A stretch of DNA of 64,000 nucleotides from Roseiarcus sp963780825 (GCA_963780825.1 CAWADL010000014.1:124001-188000); one strand, 5' to 3'; counted from the stretch's first letter, positions 1 to 8,467 are shown. Numbers and translations are program-made. Notes: generated by a model from the sequence alone, not told the origin.

Positions 1-352
1 CGATCCAGTTGCTGCGCCTGTTCAAGCCGATCTCCGCCGAACAGGACGCTGGTCGAATCCTGGACCTTCCGGCTCGTCGACGCGCCGGACCTGCTGCTCG
101 AGCGCACGCTGATGTACAACCGCCTCATCAACGCGCCGACCTCGGTCGTCGGCCACGACGATCTCGAAATGTACGAGCGCGCGCAGGAGGGGCTGCACTC
201 GGACGGCAATCCTTGGGTCAATTTGCAGCGGCTCTATCGCGCGGGCGAGGCGCGAAGAGCGCAATGTCGTCACCAACGGCACGAGCGAATGGCCGATGCG
301 CAACCAGTTTCGCGCCTGGGCGAAATTCATGACGATCGGCATGGGAGCATGA
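1..352 (+). CDS. Ring-hydroxylating dioxygenase, large (alpha) subunit, C-terminal part
   Basis: This is the 3' end of a Rieske non-haem iron oxygenase alpha subunit; the Rieske domain and most of the catalytic domain lie before base 1. The reconstructed C-terminus contains 'SVVGHDDLEMYERAQEGL' and ends 'WAKFMTIGMGA', which is typical of the benzoate/toluate/anthranilate dioxygenase group. The enzyme adds both atoms of O2 to an aromatic ring to give a cis-dihydrodiol. Reading needs frame changes at about 42 and 250, both single-base indels. The stop codon overlaps the start of the beta subunit (ATGA at 349-352), so the two are translationally coupled. The substrate cannot be told from this fragment. 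No ferredoxin or reductase component is visible downstream. Confidence 0.8.
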
Positions 353-841
353 CGATGGCCGGCGCCGACCAATCAGGAGTTGATCGACTTCGTCTATCGC
401 GAGGCGCGGCTGATCGATCAGCACCGTTTCGAGGAATGGCTTGACTCTGTTCGCCGAGGACGGCTCACTATTGGATGCCGCTCGAATGGGGCCAGACCGA
501 TCCGCGGCTGATCGGCTCGCTGATGTACGAGGACAAGATGCTGCTCGGCATCCGCGTCGAGCGGCTGAAGGGCAACCGCACCTTCAGCCAGAAGCCGAAG
601 AGCCGCTGCCATCACGTGTTGCAGGCGCCGCAGATCGAGAGCCGCGACGAGGCGGCCAACCGCTACGTGGTCTGGACGCCGATGCACTATGTCGAGACGC
701 GCGCTGGACGAGCAGACGCTGTTCGCGGCCTGGGCGACGCATACGTTGGCGGTCGAGGACGGGCGGCTGAAGATCAAGCTGAAGCGGGTCGATCTCGTCA
801 ATTGCGACGCCGCGTTCGGCAACATCCAGTTGTTCATGTGA
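349..841 (+). CDS. Ring-hydroxylating dioxygenase, small (beta) subunit
   Basis: The beta subunit has the NTF2-like cone fold and forms the alpha3beta3 core with the upstream alpha subunit; it is mainly structural. The reconstructed protein runs from 'APTNQELIDFVYREARLID' through 'FEEWLDLFAEDG', 'YWMPLEWGQTDPR' and 'RVERLKGNRTFSQKPKSR' to 'NCDAAFGNIQLFM'. At about 160 residues it has the usual length for the family. Several single-base shifts break it (near 363, 440, 470 and 705), as they do the adjoining alpha gene. The start at 349 overlaps the alpha stop. The family call is firm; the substrate is unknown. Confidence 0.8.
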
Positions 842-891
842 GAAGGCGCCAAAGCATGCGGGTAGCCTTGATGATCGACCGCCGGCCGGTG

Positions 892-1030
892 CCCTCCCCC
901 CTTGTGGGAAGGCTAAGTGTGGGGCGGCGCTTCGGCTTGGACGTGGGCTACCGGAACGGGCGGCGTTTGCGGCTACCCCCCTCCCCCGGCCCTCCCCCAC
1001 AAGGGGGGAGGGAGGTCGCGGCGCCGGCGC
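892..1030. repeat. Palindromic intergenic repeat, family B (copy 1)
   Basis: Two G/C-tract arms, 'CCCTCCCCCCTTGTGGGAAG' at 892-911 and its near reverse complement 'CCCTCCCCCACAAGGGGGG' starting at 990, bracket about 75 bases. The right half, from 'GGCTACCCCC' through the palindrome to 'TCGCGGCGCCGGCG', recurs at 32301-32440 and, inverted, at 42986-43120. It fills the gap between the beta subunit and the SDR gene. No gene is visible here. Confidence 0.8.
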
Positions 1031-1055
1031 CTGCTCGCGCGGCTGGCGCCTGCTG

Positions 1056-1785
1056 ATGCCCGCGGCGGTCGTCACTGGCGGCAATACAGGCATCGGCGCG
1101 GCGATCGCGCGCGCTCTGATCGAACAGCGGCCTCGATGTCATCTCCCTCTCGCGTCGGCCGCCCGATTGGACGCACGCGCGGCTCAGCTCCTACGAGGTC
1201 GATCTCAGCCGACGCCGAAGCGAACACAGCAAGCGCGGCCGATATCGCCGCCAAACATAGAAGTGACGACGTTCGTGCACAATGCCGGCGCCATCCGCGC
1301 CGCCCTGCTGGAGACGTCGAACGTCGACGATCTCCTCGCGCTGACGCAACTGCATCTCGGCGCGCCGATCAGCTCGACGCAGGCTTTCCTGCCGGCGATG
1401 AAGCAGCAGCAATTCGGCCGCATCGTGCTCATTTCCTCGCGCGCGGCGCTCGGGCTTGCAGACGCGCACAAGCTATTCCGCGACCAAGGCGGCAATTGAT
1501 TGGCATGGCGCGCACCTGGGCGCTGGAACTCGGCCCGTTTGGCGATCACGGTCAACGTCGTGGCGCCGGGGCCGATCGCGGACACCGAAATGTTCGAGAG
1601 CGTGATGAAGCCGGAGTCCGAGCGCGCGGCAGGCGCTCGCGCGAGCGATCCCGGTCAGGCGACTGGGCCGCTCCGAGGATGTCGCGCGCGCGGTGGCTTT
1701 CTTCGCTGGCGCAGAGGCGAGTTTCGTCACCGGGCAGACTTTGTTTGTCTGTGGCGGCGCCAGCGTGAGTTCGATCAGCTTGTGA
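1056..1785 (+). CDS. Short-chain dehydrogenase/reductase (FabG-like)
   Basis: An NAD(P)-dependent Rossmann oxidoreductase of about 242 residues. The cofactor motif 'VTGGNTGIGAAIARAL' is at residues 5-20, 'FVHNAGAIRAALLE' corresponds to the NAG motif, the active-site serine lies in 'RIVLISSRAAL', and 'ELGPFGITVNVVAPGPI' and 'FVTGQTLFVCGGAS' are typical late motifs. The YxxxK region (about 1470-1495) is scrambled by a shift but reads 'SYSATKAAI' when corrected. Shifts are needed near 1130, 1205, 1255, 1480, 1545 and 1630. Following the dioxygenase genes it could be the cis-dihydrodiol dehydrogenase (BenD is also an SDR). That role is inferred from position only. Confidence 0.75.
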
Positions 1786-1832
1786 GCGGACCGTGGGTCG
1801 CGGCGCGCGGTCCCAGGGAGCGAGGAATTCTC

Positions 1833-2607
1833 ATGCGCATGTTTTGGCAGAGTTTCGTCGACGAGACCGCGAGTGCGCCTTATTTGAAGCGGCTCGAGGC
1901 GTATTTGTCGGAGATCGCGGCGCCTGGGGTGAGCGTCGACGTCAGTGGGATTTCGCCGCCGGATCGCGACTTCGGCCGGCTTGCGGAATTTCGCTGCGCA
2001 GCCCGCGCCATCGACAATGGCGTCGAGGCCGAACGGGCGGGCTATGACGTCTATGTGCTCGGGCATTTCCAGGACCCTGGGCTCTACGAATTGCGCGCGA
2101 CGCTGCAGATTCCGGTTGTCGGTGTCGGCGAGGCGACGCTCTTTGCGGCCGCGCAGCTCGGGCGGCGCATCGGGCTGGTGACGCTGCATCCCGCCTTCGA
2201 AGTTTGGCATTTGGAGCAGGCCGAGCGCTATGGGCTCGGCGGCCGCGTGACCCACGTGCGCGGGCTCGGCTTGCGAGCCCGCCGATTCTCGCGCTGCGTT
2301 TGACGGCGACGCGACGGCGCGGGCTCGCCTGTTCGCGCGCTTCTCCGAGTGCGCGACGCCGATGGTCGAGGACGGCGCGGACGTGATCGTGCCGGCGGGG
2401 GTGCTACCGGGGCTGCTAGTGGCGAGCGAGCGCGGCTATCGCATCGGCCACGCGCCGGTCGTCAACTGCGCGAGCGTGGCGCTGAAGGCGGCGGAGATGT
2501 GGGGGCAGTTGCGGCGGCTTGACGGACTAGAGCCCAGCCGAGGGCCTTCCTTCGCGCTGTCCTCAGAACGCGCAAAGGCGGACTTCCAGGCGCTGCTCCG
2601 TTCGTAG
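1833..2607 (+). CDS. Asp/Glu/hydantoin racemase superfamily protein lacking the catalytic cysteines
   Basis: About 258 residues with the two-lobed fold signature of the Asp/Glu/hydantoin racemase family: 'DVYVLGHFQDPGLYELR', 'IPVVGVGEATLFAAAQLG', 'RRIGLVTLHP' and a C-terminal 'ADVIVPAGVLPGLLVA'. In true hydantoin racemases the first block carries a Cys just before F-x-D-P and the last block reads like V-I-x-L-G-C. Here those positions are His and Ala-Gly, so both acid/base cysteines seem to be missing. The protein may be an isomerase, decarboxylase or hydrolase relative. One shift lies near 2275. The ATG at 1833 follows 'GGGAGCGAGGA'. It sits downstream of the dioxygenase-SDR genes. Confidence 0.7.
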
Positions 2608-2690
2608 TGTCCTTAGTGTACTCCTTTGTGCCTTGGTGGTGAACCCCTTTCACCACCAAGGCACAAAGGAGTTTCACGAAGGACACGAAA
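2608..2690. repeat. Perfect 24-bp inverted repeat (hairpin)
   Basis: The arms 2620-2643 and 2649-2672 are perfectly complementary over 24 bases, with a 5-base loop. The core is 'CCTTTGTGCCTTGGTGGTGAA'. An outer 'GTGTCCT' (2608-2614) pairs with 'AGGACAC' further on. It follows the racemase-like gene immediately and could end its transcript, although no U-tract follows. The same sequence type is a common intergenic element in many bacteria. Confidence 0.85.
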
Positions 2691-2744
2691 GGTCTTGCCC
2701 GCGCGCGCGGCCTTCGCCATGAGAGCGGCAAAGGGAGGGCCGCT

Positions 2745-3933
2745 ATGCTTCACGTCGTACCCGCATTCGATCGCATCGGTGAGGAGAACGCCTTCGCGGT
2801 GCTGGCGAAGGCCGCCGAGCTGCAGCGCCAGGGGCGGGACATCATCAACCTTGGCATCGGCCAACCCGACTTCAAGACGCCGCCGCATATCGTCGAGGCG
2901 GCCGTCAAGGCGCTGCGCGACGGCGAGCATGGCTATACCGCGGCGAACGGCATTCTCCCCTTGCGCGAGGCGGTCGCGGCCGACTTGCACAAGCGCCACG
3001 GCGTCGAGGTATCGCCCGGAGAGCGTGCTGATCGTGCCGGGCGGCAAGGTCACCATGTACATGGCGATCCTGATGTTCGGCGCGCCCGGCGTCGATATTC
3101 TCTATCCCGATCCCGGCTTTCCGATCTACCGCTCGATGATCGAGTTCACCGGCGCGCGTCCTGTGCCCGTCCCGATGCGCGAGGAGAACGGATTTGCCTT
3201 CTCGGCGGAGGAATCGCTTTCGCTGCTGACGCCCGCGACACGGCTGATCATCCTCAACTCCCCCGCCAATCCGACCGGCGGCGTCACGCCGAAGGCGGAG
3301 ATCGACAAGCTGGTGGCCGGCCTCGCGCGCTTTCCCGACGCGGCGATCCTCTCCGACGAGATCTATGGGCAGATGACTTACGACGGGCTCGCGCACCAGA
3401 CGCTGCTCGCCTATCCCGAGATTCGCGACCGGCTCATCATCCTCGACGGCTGGTCGAAGACCTATGCGATGACCGGTTGGCGGCTCGGCTATTCGGTCTG
3501 GCCGGCGCCGCTCTACGACGCGGCGCGCAAGCTCGCGGTCAATTCCTATTCCTGCGTCAACGCGCCCACTCAATTCGCCGGCCTTGCCGCGCTGACGGGG
3601 CCGCAGGAGGCGGTGGGGAAAATGGTCGCGGAGTTCGACGCGCGGCGTAAGGTCGTCGTCGAGGGCCTCAACGCGCTGCCGAACGTGCGCGCCGCGACGC
3701 CGAAGGGCGCCTTCTACGCGTTCCCGAACATTGCAGCGACCGGCTGGAAGGCCAAGCCGCTGGCCAACGCGCTGTTGGAGCGGGCGGGCGTGGCGACGAT
3801 CGGCGGCCCGGATTTTGGCGTCTACGGCGAAGGTTTTCTGCGTCTCTCCTACGCCAATTCGACCGAAAACATCTCGGCCGCGCTGCGGCGCATCGGCGAA
3901 TTTTTGCGCGCCGAAAAGCCGCCTGCGGCGTGA
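2745..3933 (+). CDS. Class I/II PLP-dependent aminotransferase
   Basis: About 396 residues of fold-type I aminotransferase (AspC/AlaA-like). Visible motifs are 'INLGIGQPDFKTPPHIVEA' near residue 30, 'GYTAANGILPLREAVA', the substrate/PLP motif 'ILNSPANPTGG', 'SDEIYGQMTY', the Schiff-base lysine in 'DGWSKTYAMTGWRLGY', and the C-terminal 'GGPDFGVYGEGFLRLSYANS', whose Arg should bind the substrate carboxylate. One single-base shift near 3010 separates residues 1-88 from the rest. The ATG at 2745 follows 'AAGGGAGGG', a strong ribosome site. Substrate specificity cannot be assigned. Confidence 0.88.
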
Positions 3934-4001
3934 CCTAGGGCGCTAGCGTTTTATTCGCGGCGCCTGTATGGCACGCCCGACAGAAAGTTATTGATCTCGC
4001 C

Positions 4002-4424
4002 ATGCGCCTTGCCGCCGTTCTGATATTTTGCCTTGCTTTTGCCGCCGCGGCTCGCGCGGAAAATCCCAGGCCATCGCTGGCGGCGTGCGATCCGGACCGC
4101 ATCGGCGCCAAAGAGCTCGCGGATTGCCTGCGGACGGCTTCCGACAAATCCGAGCGCGAGCTCACGGCGGCGCTCGAAGCGGCGTTGAAAACGATCGACG
4201 CCAAACCAAAGATGCTGTCGTCGCAGAAAGGGGCGGTGGAAGCGGTTTCTCAACGATTCCGAGGCGCAATGGACGTCCTACCGGGATCTTGGAATGCCAG
4301 GACCTCGCCCCCTTCGAAACCGGCATGTCGGCCAAGGGCGGCGATCCCAGGCTCGGCTTGCATCATAGATGAGAATTCGCGGCGCGCTGCGGATTTGAAG
4401 GCGCGCTACCCCCCGGTAGCTGAT
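4002..4424 (+). CDS. Small exported protein, LprI-like (DUF1311 type)
   Basis: A signal peptide ('MRLAAVLIFCLAFAAAARA') is followed by a short mature domain. After correcting shifts near 4230, 4295 and 4362 it contains 'WTSYRDLECQDLAPFETG' and 'GCIIDENSRRAADLKARY', the spaced W-YRD-C and late C-I-x-x-x-N-x-R pattern of the lysozyme-inhibitor-like LprI/DUF1311 family. Such proteins are periplasmic or lipoprotein-like. The exact C-terminus is uncertain because a further shift is possible just before the next gene starts at 4426. It is either an error-damaged gene or a pseudogene; three shifts in 400 bases is a high density. Confidence 0.55.
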
Positions 4425-4425
4425 C

Positions 4426-5197
4426 ATGCGCGCCCATATCGTACTGGCGCACCCGGAGCCGCAGTCGTTCAACGCGCATCTCGCGCATCAAGCGCGGGCG
4501 GCTCTCGAAGCCGAGGGCTGGCAAGTCAGTTCGACCGATCTCTACGCCAGCGGTTTCGACCCCTGCGAGCGCCCCGAACATTATCGCGACCGGATTGAAC
4601 CGGCGCGGTTCGACGCGCAGCGGGAGCAGCGCCACGCTGGCGATGCGCTGCCGGATTTCGTGGTTGATGAACTCAGGCGCCTCGACGAAGCGGATTTGCT
4701 GGTGCTGCAATATCCGATGTGGTGGCACATGCCGCCGGCCATCCTCAAGGGTTGGTTCGATCGCGTATTCGCTTATGGCGGGGTCTATACGGCGAGCCGA
4801 CGCTTCGAAAAGGGTCGGTTCGCGGGCAAGCGCGCTCTGCTTTCGGTGACGGTCGGAACCAGCCGGGCGACGTACGAACACAACGGCCGCAGCGGCGATA
4901 TTTCGCTGATGTTGTGGCCTGTCGAATTCACGCTCGCCTATGTCGGCTACGAAATCCTTACGCCCTTCGTCGCCTATGGGGTCGAAGGGACTTTGCGCTA
5001 TTCCGATCCCAGCGAAATCACCGCGCGGCTCGAAGCGATCGTCGAAAGTTTGCGGTCGGATTTGTCGCGTCTCGGCGAACGGCCGGTGGTTCCGTTCAAC
5101 CCGATGTCCGATTGGGGCGCGGACGGTCGTGTTCGGCCGGAGGCCGCCGGTCTACTCGCCCTATGTCAGACACAAGCGCGATCTCGACCTTGGCTGA
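4426..5197 (+). CDS. Flavodoxin-fold NAD(P)H dehydrogenase (quinone)
   Basis: About 256 residues of the NQO1/MdaB/KefF-like family, soluble FMN or FAD proteins that reduce quinones by two electrons. It starts with 'MRAHIVLAHPEPQSFNAHL', the family's N-terminal phosphate-binding strand and loop. It continues with 'DLLVLQYPMWWHMPPAILKGW', the characteristic P-M-W-W block, and 'KRALLSVTVGTS'. The corrected C-terminus 'VYSPYVRHKRDLDLG' needs one shift near 5148; without it the frame runs on to 5316 with non-homologous residues. It faces the response-regulator gene tail to tail with a 16-base gap. Confidence 0.85.
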
Positions 5198-5213
5198 ACG
5201 ACCGAAGGGCGCT

Positions 5214-5834
5214 TCAGGCCCCGGCGGTCTCCATGGCGATCCGCATCAGATCCATCGATGAGCGCGCGCCGAGTTTTTGTTTGAGCGCGGTGCAGTTGTT
5301 GGCGACGGTCTTGTAGGAAACATGCAGGGCGTCGGCGATGTCGCCCATCGACTTGCCCGCCGCCAGCATACGCAGGATCTCGACCTCGCGTGAGTTCAAC
5401 GACGAAACCTTGTTGGGCGCCCCGTTCGAACGCAGGAAGGCGATCTGCTTGGCCATATCGGGATGCAGGTAGACCCCGCCGCGCGCGACTTGGCGCACCG
5501 CGTCGATAAACAGCGAGGGATCATCGTTCTTGGCGATGTAGCCTTTGGCGCCCGCCTCGATCGCGCGCGCGGCGAACACCGGGTCGTCGTTCATCGTGAA
5601 GATGATGATCTTGGCGTGCTCGTCGCGGAGCCGGATGCGGCGGCAGACTTCCAGGCCGGAAATGCCGGGCAGGTTCAAATCGACGACGGCGACGTCGGGC
5701 TTCCATTGGAAATACAGCGCCTGGCCGGCATCGGCGTCGGCGGCGTCGCGCACTTCGACGCTGGCGTCCCCGGAAAGCAACGCCTTACAGCCGGAAATCA
5801 CGATGGGATGATCGTCAACGATCAGGACTTGCAA
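5214..5834 (-). CDS. NarL/FixJ-type response regulator
   Basis: About 206 residues: an N-terminal receiver domain ('VLIVDDHPIVISGCKAL', phospho-acceptor Asp in 'VAVVDLNLPGISG', switch Thr in 'IIIFTMNDD', Lys in 'GYIAKND') and a C-terminal LuxR-type helix-turn-helix ('LNSREVEILRMLAAGKSMGD', 'ALHVSYKTVANNCTALKQKL'). The frame is open further upstream, but a TTG at 5834 lies six bases after 'GGAGG' and matches where receiver domains begin, so that start is preferred. No sensor kinase gene is adjacent, so the regulator is an orphan in this window and its signal is unknown. Confidence 0.88.
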   Translation of the reverse strand: MQVLIVDDHPIVISGCKALLSGDASVEVRDAADADAGQALYFQWKPDVAVVDLNLPGISGLEVCRRIRLRDEHAKIIIFTMNDDPVFAARAIEAGAKGYIAKNDDPSLFIDAVRQVARGGVYLHPDMAKQIAFLRSNGAPNKVSSLNSREVEILRMLAAGKSMGDIADALHVSYKTVANNCTALKQKLGARSSMDLMRIAMETAGA

Positions 5835-6063
5835 CAGTCTCCTCCGTTTTCGTCGCGGTGACGCGTTTGGCTTTTGATGGCGCGATGCCGCGCGGAAAGC
5901 AACCGTCGAGCGCATCCGCCATCCGTCCGGACCCCGCCTTGACGGTCACGCTTGCGAAATCGCCGGGCGAACGCCGGTGCCGCGGATCGACGATATGGTT
6001 TCGCAAATAGCACCACCGTTTTCAGGGATTTTCTTAATGCCGCTCTGCATTTAAGCTGCCCCG

Positions 6064-6120
6064 ACATTGCGAGCGAAGCGAAGCGATCGATAGCTCCGCG
6101 CGGTGCTTGTCGCGATGACG
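6064..6120. repeat. Palindromic repeat, family A (degenerate copy)
   Basis: 'CATTGCGAGCGAAGCGAAGCG' is followed 14 bases later by a decayed right arm 'GTGCTTGTCGCGATGACG'. It matches the family found in fuller form at 22263, 28612, 36131 and 47311. It lies in the gap between the divergent response-regulator and PPK2 genes. Confidence 0.7.
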
Positions 6121-6149
6121 ACCGCCTTTAGAACAGCGTGGGCTCATAA

Positions 6150-7016
6150 ATGCGTATCGACACCCAGAGTTTACAACTCGCCGAGGGCGAGAAGCTGTCG
6201 CTCGATAATCGCCCTACGGAGGTCGCCTCGCTCTACAATTCGAAGGAGGCGTATTCCAAGGTGTTGGAGGAGCACACGCAGGAACTGGAGCGCCTGCATG
6301 AGCGGCTCTACGCCTTCGGTCGTCACGCGGTGCTTGTCGTGCTGCAGGGAATGGACACCTCCGGCAAGGACGGCGCGATCTCGCACGTCATGCGAGGCGT
6401 CAATCCGCAGGGGTGCCGCGTCACCTCGTTCAAGACGCCGACGCCCGTCGAGTGGGCGCATGATTTCCTCTGGCGCGTCCAATCTGAGTTGCCGCCCCGC
6501 GGCGGCATCGCGATCTTCAACCGCTCGTATTACGAGGCGGTCTTGATTGAACGCGTGCATCCAAATCTTCTGGCGTCCGAGGGATTGCCGCCGCCGTCCG
6601 ATCTCGACGCGTTCTTCGACGCGCGCTACCGGGCGATCCGCGACTTCGAGCGGCATCTGGTCGAGAGCCACACGACGGTCGTCAAAGTCTTTCTGCATAT
6701 CTCCAAGCACGAGCAGAAAAAGCGTCTACTCGCCCGGCTCGACGATCCTGAAAAGAATTGGAAAGCGTCGATCAACGACGTCGAGGAACGCGGTTATTGG
6801 AAGCCTTACGCCCGCGCCTATGAGGGGGCGCTGTCGGCGACAAGCGTGAAGGCGGCGCCGTGGTTCATCGTGCCGGCTGACGACAAGAAGAACGCGCGGC
6901 TGTTCGTCTCGCAGATCCTGATCGAAGCCATGTCGGCGCTGCCGATCGGCATGCCGAAGCCGGACGCCGCGCGCAAGAAGGAGCTGAAGGCGATCCGAGA
7001 GCAGTTGGAGGGGTGA
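6150..7016 (+). CDS. ppk2: Polyphosphate kinase 2 (PPK2) family phosphotransferase
   Basis: 288 residues, intact. PPK2 enzymes transfer phosphate between polyphosphate and nucleoside mono- or diphosphates. The Walker A-like 'VLQGMDTSGKDGAISHVM' is at about residues 67-84, the lid/Walker B region is 'GIAIFNRSYYEAVLIERVHP', and the conserved 'KKRLLARLDDPEKNWK' and 'APWFIVPADDKKNARL' follow. It is a single-domain protein of normal length with an N-terminal helical extension. It stands alone as a transcription unit. Direction (NDP or AMP phosphorylation versus polyphosphate synthesis) cannot be decided from sequence. Confidence 0.93.
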   Translation: MRIDTQSLQLAEGEKLSLDNRPTEVASLYNSKEAYSKVLEEHTQELERLHERLYAFGRHAVLVVLQGMDTSGKDGAISHVMRGVNPQGCRVTSFKTPTPVEWAHDFLWRVQSELPPRGGIAIFNRSYYEAVLIERVHPNLLASEGLPPPSDLDAFFDARYRAIRDFERHLVESHTTVVKVFLHISKHEQKKRLLARLDDPEKNWKASINDVEERGYWKPYARAYEGALSATSVKAAPWFIVPADDKKNARLFVSQILIEAMSALPIGMPKPDAARKKELKAIREQLEG

Positions 7017-7030
7017 TTGAACGCGCCCTC

Positions 7031-7124
7031 GTCATTCGAGGAGCGAAGCAACGAAGCCATGCGAGCCGCCGCATGCGGCCCGATCCGACGATCAGTTGAT
7101 GGCTTCGATTCGATCGCAATGACG
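7031..7124. repeat. Palindromic repeat, family A (divergent copy)
   Basis: A decayed left arm 'GTCATTCGAGGAGCGAAGCA' (7031-7050) and right arm 'GATGGCTTCGATTCGATCGC' (from 7099, continuing 'AATGACG') flank about 50 bases. It lies immediately downstream of ppk2. A short perfect palindrome, 'GACGTCCATTCGGACGTC', follows at about 7147-7164. Confidence 0.6.
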
Positions 7125-7176
7125 GGTCACTCGCCCGGTGTGAGAGACGTCCATTCGGACGTCCCGCCGGGCTTGT

Positions 7177-7251
7177 TCATCTGGAGAGCGGTAGCAAAGC
7201 GGCCTCGCATTGTCCGTCGAAGCTGAGATAGGGAATGATGTCCGTGATCAC
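7177..7251 (-). pseudogene. Remnant of a PhnB-like VOC (glyoxalase-fold) gene
   Basis: A GTG at 7251 overlaps the TGA of the tetR gene (GTGA) and opens 24 codons, 'VITDIIPYLSFDGQCEAA' and then unrelated residues to a stop. The first 18 codons match the start of PhnB-like VOC proteins, whose N-terminus reads like I-x-P-Y-L-x-F-x-G-Q-C-E-x-A-F. Homology ends abruptly near 7195, so the rest of the gene is gone. The overlap suggests the lost gene was translationally coupled to the regulator and was probably one of its targets. Confidence 0.55.
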
Positions 7252-7871
7252 CGGGTTTCGCTCCTGGTCCCCGGGCTTTCAAACAACAGCTCGACATAGC
7301 GCCGCAGATGATCGATCGACTCGGCCGCAATTTCCGCGCCGCCCTTGGCCTTGGCGAGGATGAAAGCGCCCTGGAGCACCGCCTGCGTATGTAGGGCAAG
7401 GCTCCTGGCGTTTCCCTCAACGCGACGTTCTCTCATCGCTTCGGCGATGTCGATTTCAATTTTCGACGCGTGATCGCTGATCGACCGATCAACCGCGGCG
7501 CGAATCTCAGGATGCGTTTGGTAGACTTCCTGCACCAGCGTGCCCACCAGACACGTAAATTCCGGAACCGAACCCTTAAGAAGCGCTATCCGGAAATCGA
7601 TGTAGCCGAGCACGCGCGCGAGGGCGTCGGCGTGCGCGTGGTAGGGCGCTGCGGCGAACAAGGCGCTGGTGACTTCCGACCAATAGTCCGCGGCGGCGAT
7701 CGCCAACGCCTCTTTGCTCGCGAAATGATGAAAGAAGGCGCCTTTGGTGACGCCGGCGGCGGCGCACAGATCATCGACGGTCGTCGCGGAATAACCCTTC
7801 TCGCGAATAACGTTCAGAGACGCGTCGAGGAGTTTGGTCCTCGCGGATAGTCGTTCGCTGGGGGGCGGCAT
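7248..7871 (-). CDS. TetR/AcrR-family repressor
   Basis: 207 residues from the ATG at 7871. The N-terminal helix-turn-helix is clear: 'RTKLLDASLNVIREKGYSA', 'TTVDDLCAAAGVTKGAFFHH' and 'FASKEALAIAAADYW'. The C-terminal ligand domain resembles TetR_C of the NemR/AcuR-like group ('CLVGTLVQEVYQTHPEIR'). An upstream ATG at 7919 is also in frame but would place a perfect palindromic operator inside the coding region, so 7871 is preferred. It probably represses itself through the palindrome at 7895-7910. Its stop overlaps the start of a truncated VOC gene. The ligand is unknown. Confidence 0.88.
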   Translation of the reverse strand: MPPPSERLSARTKLLDASLNVIREKGYSATTVDDLCAAAGVTKGAFFHHFASKEALAIAAADYWSEVTSALFAAAPYHAHADALARVLGYIDFRIALLKGSVPEFTCLVGTLVQEVYQTHPEIRAAVDRSISDHASKIEIDIAEAMRERRVEGNARSLALHTQAVLQGAFILAKAKGGAEIAAESIDHLRRYVELLFESPGTRSETR

Positions 7872-7890
7872 TGTCCGGCCTTTCGGACGA

Positions 7891-7919
7891 ACGGTACCAA
7901 CCGGTTGGTATGGAGTCAA
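7891..7919 (-). promoter_or_regulatory. tetR promoter with palindromic operator
   Basis: On the minus strand a -35 box TTGACT (7919-7914) is followed after 17 bases by a weak -10 TACCGT (7896-7891). The spacer is occupied by the perfect 16-base palindrome 'TACCAACCGGTTGGTA' (7895-7910), which has the form of a TetR-family operator. Binding there would block RNA polymerase, which suggests autorepression. Confidence 0.75.
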
Positions 7920-7946
7920 GTCGGGGCGTGATCCGTTCCTCGCTCC

Positions 7947-8150
7947 TCAGTGAAGGTTCGTTCTTTTTGCCGGTGAGGCATTATCGAAGGCGGCGAGATA
8001 CCGCGGCGGCGACCGCCCGTCGGACGCGAGGAGCTGTCGCGCCATGATTTGCTCCCGGGCCAGCCCGAGCAAAGCGTCGACATATCCGTCCGGATCCTGG
8101 CGCGCGGCGATCGCGAGGCGGAGGTGGGAGTTGGAGTGAAGATGACGCAT
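7947..8150 (-). CDS. Small hypothetical protein (67 aa)
   Basis: The ATG at 8150 has a good ribosome site ('AAGGAGACAGCC'). The 67-residue product begins 'MRHLHSNSHLRLAIAARQDP' and is amphipathic, with 'GYVDALLGLAREQIMARQLL' predicted helical and a basic tail. The frame stays open upstream to 8357, but that part overlaps a palindromic repeat and looks non-coding. I do not recognise a family. It lies between tetR and a fasciclin gene on the same strand. Confidence 0.5.
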   Translation of the reverse strand: MRHLHSNSHLRLAIAARQDPDGYVDALLGLAREQIMARQLLASDGRSPPRYLAAFDNASPAKRTNLH

Positions 8151-8280
8151 GGCTGTCTCCTTTTCTCGGTTTGGGCCGAGGCCCTTGCGAGTTAGTCTTT
8201 CGAACCCGCCATAAGGTTCACGACTAAAGAGGAAATCTTCGGATCGAAGTTCCCACGGGAACAGAGGGCGCCATGTTGTC

Positions 8281-8340
8281 CGTCGTGGCCGGGCTTGTCC
8301 CGTCACGACGTGGATGGCTGGAACACGTCCGGCCACAACG
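8281..8340. repeat. Palindromic repeat 'CGTCGTGGCCGGG' type
   Basis: Arms 'CGTCGTGGCCGG' (8281-8292) and 'CCGGCCACAACG' (8329-8340) pair with one mismatch across a loop containing 'GTGGATGGCTGG'. This 'gtggccgggcttgtcccg' element is typical of rhizobial intergenic DNA. The surrounding stretch 8151-8467 holds no convincing gene. Confidence 0.65.
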
Positions 8341-8467
8341 CGGATAGCGACGATCAACCGCCCTATCTTCGCGAGGATGACAGCAGCGCTGATTGGAGAT
8401 TGCTCAAACGCCGACAGCCGGGAGGCTATGACTCCCGGCGCCGAATTCCATCACTCAATCTGAAAAA

